Source of the DNA: Pelagophyceae sp. CCMP2097
Lineage: Eukaryota; Sar; Pelagophyceae
Assembly: GCA_026770575.1 (NCBI GenBank)
Contig: MU657248.1
Span: forward strand, 75,905 to 93,165
Reading direction: 5' to 3'
DNA: 17,261 nt
The notes under the pieces are model-generated. The model was not told where the DNA came from, did no database searches, and worked only from the letters and a program-made list of their open reading frames with translations. The position numbers and the translations under genes were made by a program. Every line of letters starts with the position of its first letter. The first letter of the stretch is position 1. Shown piece after piece: positions 9,363 to 16,518 of this stretch.

Positions 9363-12300
9363 CTGCGCGTCGCCAAAAAGGTGCCCTTTTGGTTTTTGCG
9401 GCAAGCCACGTTTTGCGGCGAGCAAGGTGCGGTCCCCAAAGACGCACCTGCTGCAGCAGGCGGCGGTAGTAGCGCAGCGAGAGCTCGGCCTGGCCTAAGG
9501 CCTCTTTGAAAAGCGCCTCGTGGTCGACGGCGTCCAACAGAGTCGAGCGCAGGAGCCCCTCCGAACAACCGCCCGGGGACGGTGAAAGATGAGCCAGCGG
9601 GCCCCGCTCCAAAGCGGCCTTTGGGCCAGGGTGCGCGCCCTGCACTCGCAAAGAACGGAAATCCCAGGCTTTTCGTCTTCCGAGCTCGCCGAGGGCCGAA
9701 AAAAGGACCGTCTTCAGGCCCATCGAGGGACCCATCTCTTTGCATCTCAAAGAGGGCCGCACTGCGGCAGACGGAGGCTCCCTTGGTGCACCCGCCCGCG
9801 CCGGACTGCGTACGGCCTTTGGCAGGGCCAATTCTGCCGCGCCCTTGTGCTCGTCGCGCTTGCCGCAAGGAGCCGTCTTCAAATGTGAAAAACGGCGCCT
9901 TGGGCCCGGGTCTGCCGGAGAGGGCGCCGGGTCTGCCGACAGCGCCTCTTGGGGCACCCGCGCGCATTTGGCCACTTTTGGGCGAACCCCTTGGACGCCG
10001 CAAGCGGGACACCCCCAAAAGTCCCCTCGAGCCATTGCCGCGTTGCCCCAAAGAGGCGTCGGCGCCGAAGAATTCGCCGGCGTAGAAGTGGTTGGCGGCG
10101 AGGCACCTAGCGCCGACTTTGGCCCGAATTTGAAAGGGGTCACAGGGCTCTCGTTCTTGACAGCGCACGTTTCCGAAAAAGGCCGCGCGGGGCCAAAAGT
10201 ACGCCGGCCGAAAGAGGGCAGTGGAGCGGAGAAGCGGAGAAGCGGAGAAAGCCAGCGCAAGGCCCCGTGACAAAGTTCCGAAAAGTGGAAACCCGTCTCA
10301 CGTCGACAAAATCGAAAATAAAATCGGACCCGTCCCCTCTGGCAAGAGTCGTGCCAAAAAGGTCCCCGTGAAAAGGTCCCTGTGAAAAGGTCCCTGTGAA
10401 AAGGTCCCTGTGACGAGGTTCCTGTGGCAAGGTCCCTGTGAAAAGGTCCCTGTGGCAAGGTCCCTGTGGCAAGATCCCTGTGGCAAGGTCCCTGTGGCAA
10501 GGTTCTTCAAGGTCCCAGTGGCAAGGTCCCTGTGGCATGATCCCGGAGGCACGAACCCTGTGGCAAGGTCCCTGTGGCAAGGTCCCTGTGGCAAGGTCCC
10601 TGTGGCAAGGTCCCTGTGGCAAGGTCGCTGTGGCAACCCTGTAGCAAGATCGTTGTGGCAAGGTTCTTCAAGGTCGCTGTGGCAAGGTCGCTGTGGCAAG
10701 GTCCCCGTGGCAGGATCCCGGAGGCACGAACCCTGTGGCAACGTCGCCGGTTCGAAGAAGGCTGAGACTCTGCCACCGGTGGCACTGTCCCTGTTGAGAA
10801 GGATGCCTTTTGTCAATGTCGCTGCGGCAACGTCTCCCTCGCATTTGGCCCCGTGCAAGAGTCGCGCGTGCATGCCCTGTTGGAATGCCGCGTCTCCTTT
10901 CCCGGACTGCTTTCTTCCTCGAGCAAAAGTCGCAGAGACAAGGCCGGATTCTGCAAAGGGTTCCTTTGCAAAGGTCGCCAAAATGTCGAACAAGCCGGTG
11001 CCTTCGGGCCCCGATCCCCGTGGCAACGTCTGGCTGGCAACGTCGCTGCCAACGCCCCGTGGCAAAAAGAGAAGAACCCAAAGGTCCAAAGAGAAGAACC
11101 CGGAGGTTGGAAGGGGCAACGCGGGGTGAGCATTTCCAAAAAGGGCCACCTCTCGGTCCGCCCGGCGACGAATCCCCAGATACAAGAAACGAGGCCCCGG
11201 TGCCGGAGGCTCGACCTGCCGAGGACCCCGGTCCCCAAGTCGGCACCCGGCGGCCCCGCGGAGAAGCTCCGTCTTTCTAGCTTCAAGTGGACACCGCGCA
11301 TTCGGTCCCACGTTGCCCTTTGACGAATTCCTGAAAACAGAGGGGCCAAGACTTGCGACTTTTCGAAAAAAAACTTTCGAGACGACTTTTCAAAAAAAAC
11401 TTTCGACGCGACTTTTCGAAACCCCCAGTCCGCCTTGCGCTGCATCTCAGAAGAGCCTTGTCGACGTGGCCCTTGGACGGCCCGCCACATCAAGGGACCG
11501 CCCGACAACGGCCTCTTTGTGGCGGGATATCTCGAGCGTCGTTTGGAGGCCCTCTCTCTCTCGACGGCAAAGAGGGCCGTTCGAGGACACGGCGTCTCAG
11601 CGCGGCGCTGAAACCGCCCGACACTGAAACCGCCTCCTGGGCCCCAAAAGAGGGCCCAAGAGCCGGTGAAAAGGGCCCTTGTCTTACAGGGCCCTTGTCA
11701 AAATGGCCCTTGTCAAAATGGCCCTTGTCGAACGAATCTCAAGATGGCTTTTTGGCCGCCCCTCAAGGGCCGCCCCTCAAGGGCCGCGCCTCAAGGGCCG
11801 CGCCTCAAGGGCCGCGCCTCAAGGGCCGTCTCTCAAGGGCCTTGTCGGGCCGCCCCTCAAGGGCCGTCTCTCAAGGGCTTTTTTGAACCGCCGAATTCGG
11901 CCCCTGTCTTCCCGGGTTTCTTCCCGGGTTTCTTCCCGGGTTTCTTCCCGGGTTTCTTCCCGGGTTTCTTCCCGGGTTGCTTCCCGGGTTTCTTCCCGGG
12001 TTTCTTCCCGGGTTTCTTCCCGGGTTTCTTCCCGGGTTTCTTCCCGGGTTTCTTCCAGGCGAATGCCGACATGTTGTCTTCCAGGGCCGTCTTCCAAAGT
12101 GTCGAAACGGCCGTCTCTCAAGGGACCGCCTCGTAGGAGTTTGTTTCACAATGCCGTCTCCGTCGGATATCTTCGGGTATGGCCCGCCCTCGGACGCGGC
12201 TGGAAACGCGAGGCCTTCAACGTTCGAGGCGTCCAAGGCGAGCACCTGACAAGGCGAATGGCTCACCGGGCACACATGCCTTGTTTCAAGGTCGGATCCG

Positions 12301-14733
12301 TCACGCGCTTAGACCGGGCGCACCCGTCGATACGCCGCCGCTGAGGGCTCGAGCGCATAGAGGAGCTCGTGCACGCGCGCGGCCCCGAGCAAGAAGCGCG
12401 TCTCGCCGGGCGCCTAGGAGCTTTGGCGATCTAGGACCGTCGTTGAGCTTCGCGGCCGCACATTCGCCGTCGCCTTTGCGAGGACTTGGAGTGCGCGGCT
12501 GGGCTGGTCGACCCTGAGGAAGACCTTTGACAATTCGAGCACGGTGACCGTCATGCTCTGCTCGTCCATGGAGGCGAGAAAGGACCGCTCCGCGTCGCGG
12601 TACAGCCTAGCGGGAGACCCGGTAAGCGGCCCAACCGTCGCCAGAGCATCGTGCAAGGAGGAGCACCCGAGGCGGTAGTAGCCTAGTGAGATGGGTTCAT
12701 TTGCGACCTTGTTTGCGAGTGCTCCCGGACGCCGCTCTGGACATCGGCCCATGCGGTGGTGCCACCACCAGTCGGCGCAGTTTTTGTCCTGCATCGCACA
12801 CGCGCAGAGCTCGAGGGCGCGCGAGGCGTTTCGCTCGTGGAAGATGAGATAGTCGCAAATGGCCTAGTGGACCTTATCGGGCATGATTCTGGACCCGCCG
12901 ACTTTTGAGTGCGACCGACTTTTGAGTGCGACCCAAATACGTTGAGTGGGACCCAAATACGTCGAGTGGGACCCAAATACGCCCTTGTCGGGTGCGACGT
13001 TGCCCGGCCATCGCCAAACCGCTTCCCGGCCATCGCCAAACCGCTTCCCGGCGAACCAACGTCCAAAAAGGGCGATCCAGAGGGCCGTTGAACAACGCCG
13101 TCTGCAGGGCGATCCAGAGGGCCGTTGAAGAGCAAGGCGATGCCCGCCAGCCGAAGACGGACCCTCTCTTCGGCGTTGGACAAGGGACCGCAAGATTGCC
13201 GTTTCGTGTCGGCGCCGTTCTCTCGAGGCCGTTGAAGCCGTGTTCGACCGCCTCGCGAGAGGCCTTGTTGCAGCCCGAATCGCGTGCAGTTTGCCCGCCT
13301 CTTCGCAGCAACCAAAGGCGCCTTTGAATCTCGTTTTCCAAAACGACCCCTTGTCGCCACTCGGCGCCGCTCGGGGCGGTCCGATTTCGAACGCGCCAAT
13401 CTCGACGCGGGTTTTCCGACTTTGGCCATGAAGTTGCGCCTGCACAGTCTCGCAAAGTCGAGCCGCCCAACGTCCAAAAAAGCGCCGCCTGGCTGCGCAG
13501 ACACAGAGGCCGTGCCCAAACGGATCTCGCGGCCCAGAGAAGTGACCTACGGGGAATAAAGGTCAGTGACCTCACCTTCGGTCGGAGACTCGTCGCGGCG
13601 AAAGACAGACCCCCCAAAGCATCTTCGTCACAAATGTTGCAGCCCACACTCATCAGCCCAAAAGGACGGCATCGGGGGGGCAGAATCGCGGTGGAGACTG
13701 CGGTTTGAACCGCCTGCAGGACCCGGCCTTTTCGGACCCGGCCTTTGCGGACCGGGCCAGAAAAGGGTCCGTTGGAAGGTTCCGTTGGAAGGTTCCGTTG
13801 GCGAGGACGAAGGCCCGCCGTCCGAGGCCGTCTCCGTGACGTCGGAGAGACCACCTCCGCTCCCGTCCGGGCCGTCCATGGCCACCGAGCGGCAGTCGAC
13901 CACCTCTTGGCCCGAAGGACTGACCGCCGGACTGTCGCCCGTCAAGCGGGCCGCCGGAGAGCCATTTCTCCGTACTTGCAAACGGCCTGCCACTGCCGAA
14001 TCGGTCCTCGGGGACTCGCAAAATGATCGTTTGCGAAAGACGCCGCCATTCGCCGGCCTCGTCCCGCCCGTCGCGGTTCTTGCCTGCCTCAGCGCCGTCG
14101 CGGCGCCGTCGAGGCCCGTGATCGGCCTCGAAGAGGTGGCGGGCCGCTCGAAGCCCGTGAGAGGCCTAGGGTCTTTGCGTTTGGGCCGACGCCCGAGGCG
14201 GTATCGAGGGAGAGGCGGTGCCCACCCGCAAGTGATCTCGAACGCATCGTCGACTACGCCCGTCATCGACGCCCAGAGACGCACCTGCCGCTGCCCGTCA
14301 TGGGCCTCAGAGCTTGATCGTAGCCGCCATCGGCCGTCTTCGAGGGCGCGGCCATGAGCGAAGTGCCGGGTCTCGGCTGCGCGCTGATGGCGTGGGCGTC
14401 CATGAGCATATCAGCGAGCCCCTCCTCCTCCAGCAGCGAGTCGTCGACCCAACACTCCTTGGTGAGAGCGCGGCACTTTAAGAACATGGCCGCCTAATTG
14501 CAAGCGTCGGCGGAGGGCGCGCTCCAAGGCGCCATCGTGGGTGGCCACGGCACGGGCTCCGGGGCGACAGCTCGAGGCAAAGGGCGACCTCCCTCTCCGC
14601 CTCGAAAGGAGCTCTGGCGTTTCCCGGACGCCGCGTGCGCCTGGTCTCTGGGCTGGGCGCGGAGCAACTGCGTGCACAGTAAAGCGCTCTGCTCGTGCTG
14701 GCCTCGGCGCGCGGCGAACATGGCGGCCCACAA
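5955..14733 (-). CDS. TTC8: BBS8/TTC8, BBSome TPR subunit (about 20 exons)
   Basis: The spliced product is a tetratricopeptide-repeat protein that matches BBS8 (TTC8) from end to end. BBS8 is a core subunit of the BBSome, the coat complex that moves membrane proteins in and out of cilia. I joined 20 coding segments by homology. All phases agree, giving 1482 nt: 493 codons plus a TAG stop at 5957-5955, if the ATG at 14721 is used. Diagnostic matches include the N-terminal LLCTQLL, the PRPGTSL motif (residues 67-73), the Arg-Pro-Thr-rich linker (about 95-150), DWWW, YYRL, NHFYAGQAELSLRYYRRLL, ELWNNLGLACFYAAQFDMA, YNVGHV and HAEALNN in the TPRs, and a C-terminus ending FFGA. Homology reaches four codons upstream of that ATG (LWAA, from 14733) and stops at an in-frame TAG that could be part of an acceptor, so a short upstream exon, or a trans-splice site, is possible. 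No AATAAA lies within about 350 nt downstream. Family assignment is secure; exons 1, 3 and 17 are less certain at their edges. Confidence 0.95.
6186..6443 (-). repeat. BBS8 intron 18 with two short tandem repeats
   Basis: On the plus strand, 6355-6413 repeats GGGTATTTTAAA about 4.5 times, and 6231-6260 repeats a TCGGGTCTTT-like 10-mer three times. The rest of the 258-nt intron has no repeats I see and ends in a sense pyrimidine-poor CCAAACAG. Confidence 0.8.
6502..6544. repeat. 21-nt direct duplication in BBS8 intron 17
   Basis: CGTTTTTGTGTGGCATGCTCC occurs twice head to tail (6502-6522, 6523-6543). The following CGTGACTGCGGC recurs at 6743-6754 in intron 16. Confidence 0.8.
6609..7396 (-). 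other. BBS8 intron 16 (788 nt)
   Basis: Contains a threefold GTATGGCACGG repeat (about 6881-6910), a doubled CTTCTCGACGGGG (about 6970-6998) and short AT-rich words. The long open frames on both strands are non-coding shadows. Micro-exon choices within it are discussed under exon 17. Confidence 0.6.
7791..9290 (-). other. BBS8 intron 12 (1500 nt)
   Basis: A 1.5-kb GT-AG intron. It includes an A/T block array (8449-8576), a doubled GATTTCGGCAAT (about 8850-8875) and CCCTTTGGAAA..GTCCC duplications (about 9080-9145). The long plus-strand frames at 7071-8177 and 8538-9509 are antisense to this intron and to exons. Confidence 0.75.
8449..8576. repeat. Oligo-A/oligo-T array with GAC spacers
   Basis: The word GACTTTTT(T)AAAAAA repeats with variable run lengths, forming overlapping A-run/T-run palindromes inside an otherwise GC-rich intron. 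Confidence 0.85.
9448..12682 (-). CDS. TTC8: BBS8 exons 6-11 (central TPRs, includes a 16-nt exon)
   Basis: Exon 6 is 12682..12667 (16 nt, encoding YYRL plus split codons). Exon 7 is 12606..12462, exon 8 is 12413..12324, exon 9 is 12245..12208, exon 10 is 10106..10078 (29 nt) and exon 11 is 9494..9448. The exon 5-6-7 join recreates GRCYYRLGLYRDAE, the expected BBS8 run. Exon 7 carries SKVFLRVDQPSRAL. Exon 8 carries APGETRFLLGAARVHEL. The exon 9-10-11 join gives NVEGLACLAANHFYAGQAEL, then LSLRYYRRLLQQ. Intron lengths in order are 60, 48, 78, 2101 and 583 nt. Intron 10 needs a GC donor (CCG|GCGAAT): no GT in the required phase occurs near exon 10. The other introns here are GT-AG. Confidence 0.9.
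9495..10077 (-). other. BBS8 intron 10 (583 nt, GC-AG)
   Basis: Starts GCGAATTC and ends CTTAG|G. No strong tandem repeat. The open minus frames that read through it are not coding; they leave the BBS8 frame at both edges. Confidence 0.75.
10362..10745. repeat. 14-nt satellite, about 27 units (AAGGTCCCTGTGGC)
   Basis: The plus-strand unit is AAGGTCCCTGTGGC, with a GTGAAAAGGTCCCT variant at the start. A higher-order block (GGTTCTTCAAGGTC to ATCCCGGAGGCACGAACCC) appears twice, at about 10500-10563 and 10661-10735. On the BBS8 sense strand the unit reads TTGCCACAGGGACC. Because 14 is not a multiple of three, all three frames cycle through the same 14-residue peptide. Decayed units continue to about 11060. 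Confidence 0.95.
11679..11731. repeat. 15-nt tandem repeat (CCCTTGTCAAAATGG)
   Basis: About three and a half copies of CCCTTGTC(A/T)..GG type units, the last two identical. Lies in BBS8 intron 9. Confidence 0.8.
11757..11880. repeat. 14-nt tandem repeat (CCTCAAGGGCCGCC)
   Basis: Eight to nine units of CCTCAAGGGCCGCC with CGCG and GTCT variants. The sense strand reads CCCTTGAGGCGCGG. Lies in BBS8 intron 9. Confidence 0.9.
11905..12054. repeat. 12-nt satellite (CGGGTTTCTTCC), about 12 units
   Basis: Nearly perfect 12-nt period with one T-to-G change (GGGTTGCTT, about 11974). On the sense strand it reads GGAAGAAACCCG, a purine-rich GAAGAA-type word. It would encode a GKKP-type repeat, but it lies in intron 9. 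Confidence 0.95.
12743..14733 (-). CDS. TTC8: BBS8 exons 1-5 (N-terminal helix, PRPGTSL, linker, DWWW)
   Basis: Exon 1 is 14721..14641 (homology starts at 14733). Exon 2 is 14493..14285, exon 3 is 14165..14054, exon 4 is 13546..13421 and exon 5 is 12863..12743. Exon 2 holds FLKCRALT and QPRPGTSL. Exon 3 holds RPLTGFERP and ends in TGGTRP. Exon 4 holds REIRLGTAS and ends in FMAK. Exon 5 holds ICDYLIFHERN and DWWW. Introns 2 (119 nt), 4 (557 nt) and 5 (60 nt) are GT-AG. Intron 1 (147 nt) fits homology only with a GC donor (CAG|GCGCAC). Intron 3 fits best with CCG|GCGAAT at 14054; a GT donor 12 nt downstream (exon end 14042) would keep the frame and add four residues, ANGG. All four acceptors here read TAG|G. 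Confidence 0.88.
12864..13420 (-). repeat. BBS8 intron 4 (557 nt) with direct repeats
   Basis: Plus-strand repeats are GACTTTTGAGTGCGACC twice and GAGTGGGACCCAAATACG threefold (12898-12980), CCCGGCCATCGCCAAACCGC twice (13007-13050), and GGGCGATCCAGAGGGCCGTT twice (13070-13127). Confidence 0.85.
13547..14053 (-). other. BBS8 intron 3 (507 nt, or 495 if GT donor)
   Basis: Contains CCGTTGGAAGGTT tandem units (about 13769-13800) and a doubled GGCCTTT(T/G)CGGAC (about 13733-13756). Open frames on both strands lack homology and leave the BBS8 frame. Confidence 0.7.
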
Positions 14734-15050
14734 CTACGATAGGCGGATCCAAAGGCCACCCAGAGCAGGGCGCTGGCAAAGGCCGCTTGCTCGAGGAGCG
14801 TGCCCAAGGCGCAGGCCCCGGCGCAGATCCAACGCCCCGGCCAACGGATTCCCAATCGCTCCCCAATCGCCCCGCGCGCCACGCACCGGTTCCACCGTAG
14901 CGACGTGGCGCTCCCGGCGCGCCTCCGTCATCGCCTCAAACGGCACCGCCACCGAGACCGCCGCGCGCGCGTCTACGCTCGCAACTCTCGAAAAACTGGC
15001 GGGGCTAACAAGTTGGAAAAGGATCGGATCAAATCACAAACGCTCAAATA
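14734..15050. other. Region upstream of BBS8 homology
   Basis: Expected to hold the BBS8 5' end, promoter and perhaps a first exon. The sense sequence ATCGTAG|TTG just before 14733 could be a cis or trans splice acceptor, but it lacks the AG|G shared by all other acceptors. No promoter motif recognised. Confidence 0.35.
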
Positions 15051-15139
15051 TAGGGGCCCCCATAGGGGGTACGCCCTTTGAAGGGCGCCTACTCAAGGGC
15101 GCCTATTGAAGGGCACCTACTAAAGGGCGCCTACTCAAT
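15051..15139 (+). repeat. GGGGCCCCCATAGG / AAGGGCGCCTAC repeat, copy 2
   Basis: The head TAGGGGCCCCCATAGGGGG is followed by four AAGGGCGCCTA-like units of slightly varying length and then runs straight into palindrome array 3. It has more tail units than copy 1. Confidence 0.85.
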
Positions 15140-15198
15140 AGGCGGCTGAGCCGCCTTCGGCGGCTACGCCGCCAACGGCGGCTACGCCGAACTAGGCT

Positions 15199-15652
15199 CA
15201 CTGTCGAATTTGCACAACAGAAATCGCCGAAGATAACTTTTTTTAGCGCGTGCGCTCTTGCCGCCCCCTCCAGTCGTATTAGTTGGCGCCTCGGAGACCA
15301 GCGCGCGAAGAAGCAACGTCTCAAACCGCGAAAGTTTAGTAGCCTACTTTGGAGGCAAGGAATTGCCGGCCAATTTGGACATAACGTTCGGGCACAGTGC
15401 CCCTAACGTCTGTCTCAATTGGCCGGGAACTCATTGGCGCCTTCATCGACTTTTGATTTGGGCCCTAAGGTTTAGACTTGATTAACTACTAATTAAGAAG
15501 CTTTCGCAGAGTCTCGCCAAAATAAGACAGTTGACGAAAAAGCCAAACAAGCGCGCCCAGGGCGTCTCGCGGGAGTGGCCGGCGCAGCGCCCACCGCCTT
15601 CACGAGCCAAAAATAGTTAATAGATTTCCGGTGATAATCTAATTCGACAGTG
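15199..15652. mobile_element. CACTG-ended MITE, copy B (454 bp), TSD GCT
   Basis: Same inverted ends as copy A and a perfect 3-bp duplication, GCT at 15196-15198 and 15653-15655. It interrupts palindrome array 3, so it arrived after that array existed. It is non-coding and CACTA-like by ends and duplication length. Confidence 0.92.
15366..15426. repeat. Internal hairpin of MITE copy B
   Basis: Arms CCGGCCAATT (15366-15375) and AATTGGCCGG (15417-15426) surround GGGCACAGTGCCC. Compared with copy A, five of the ten outer pairs differ and all five still pair. Confidence 0.85.
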
Positions 15653-15872
15653 GCTACGCCGCAATCAACGGCTGAGCCGCCTTTGGCGACTACGCAACCA
15701 TCGGCGGGTGAGCGGCCTTCGGCGGGTAAGCAACAATCGTCGGCGATTTCCGACTGGTGCAAACCGCCAAAGCCTGCGCCTCCTCAGCGCGCGCCTCCTC
15801 GGTGTGATGGCTGGCTCGCGGCCCTGGGCGCCAAAAGTGCGCGCGTTCCAAAACCAACAAGCCTGTTGCTTG

Positions 15873-16311
15873 TATAGGTGGCACAGTAAATAATTTGTAA
15901 AAACTGTATTTGATTTGACATGTAATAATCACATGTAATTACACGGCCCCCAAATTTTGCCTTTGTAGTGCCCTTGAAAATACATCTTCAATCCATCGAT
16001 ATTTGTGAATTTCGGGCGCCTTGCATCGCGAAATTGTGGCTTTTCGCCACTTGTTTGAACAAAAGTTGGACTTTTACCCAAAAAATATGCGCATGCAGAG
16101 CCACACCTCGTATTTGAGCTCGTCAGTTCGCCGGGGCGATTCGACTCGGCGGAGCCTCCCGCTCGCGCTAAGACCCATTGCGCCTCGTTTGAGCGCCTCT
16201 AAAAATATGACCTTCACTTTACACTATAAATACGTGCGTAACAGTTATTACACTGTAATTACAGTAAAAACGGCGGCCCAGAATCCGCTACACTGTCTTT
16301 GCCCACCTATA
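15873..16311. mobile_element. About 440-bp AT-rich element with TATAGGTGG ends
   Basis: Inverted ends TATAGGTGG (15873-15881) and CCACCTATA (16303-16311), with CAGT words just inside both (CACAGTAAA and CACTGTCTT). Interior words ACATGTAATTACA and CACTGTAATTACAG recur near the two ends. The AT-rich content contrasts with its flanks. If TA is the target duplication, the element begins TAGGTGG. The open frame at 16021-16326 has no motif I recognise. Confidence 0.5.
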
Positions 16312-16518
16312 GTTGCTTGCTTATAATCCACCCTGGGTGGGGCTCACGGCGCTCTCGGGTCGGAAATTGGGATTTTCTTAATCACACACCACACTAAAGC
16401 CGCGAATATCTCAATAAACCATTTTTAGGACCTACTCAAATCTTGTAAATCCCTTATTGAGAGGCAAAAACGGGGCCAGGGCTGTTTGGGGCCCCGTAAC
16501 GCCCCCCCAACCCCCCAC

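Larger units (their letters stand above)
10107..12207 (-). other. BBS8 intron 9 (2101 nt, satellite-rich)
   Basis: This GT-AG intron splits codon 313 (GC|G) between VEGL and CLAANHFY. It holds four unrelated short-period arrays (10362-10745, 11679-11731, 11757-11880, 11905-12054) plus decayed stretches (about 10745-11060 and 11340-11430). Open frames of over 300 codons run through it on the minus strand, but they are satellite-driven. Confidence 0.85.
15142..15735. repeat. Palindromic GGCGGC array 3, split by a MITE
   Basis: Units GGCGGCTGAGCCGCCTTCGG and GGCGGCTACGCCG run to 15198 and resume at 15653 (GCTACGCCGC), after the inserted element at 15199-15652. The downstream half is decayed (GGCGACTACGCAACC, GGCGGGTGAGCGGCC). 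Confidence 0.85.

Noticed and set aside
7071..9509. Plus-strand open frames of 368 and 323 codons
   Set aside because: They are antisense to BBS8 exons 12-15 and introns, have no motif, and reflect GC-rich sequence with few stops.
9202..11311. Two long minus-strand open frames (432 and 337 codons) as proteins
   Set aside because: They run through BBS8 exon 10, exon 11 or the intron 9 satellite in the wrong frame, and their repeats follow the 14-nt DNA period.
10362..12054. CRISPR array
   Set aside because: Units are 12-15 nt and directly adjacent, with no unique spacers, in a eukaryotic intron.
11857..12072. Minus-strand GKKP repeat protein (histone-tail-like)
   Set aside because: It is simply the 12-nt satellite translated, inside an intron, and alternative frames give equally regular repeats.
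13566..14357. Plus-strand open frame of 263 codons
   Set aside because: It lies antisense to BBS8 exon 3 and introns 2 and 3, and the minus strand shows clear homology instead.
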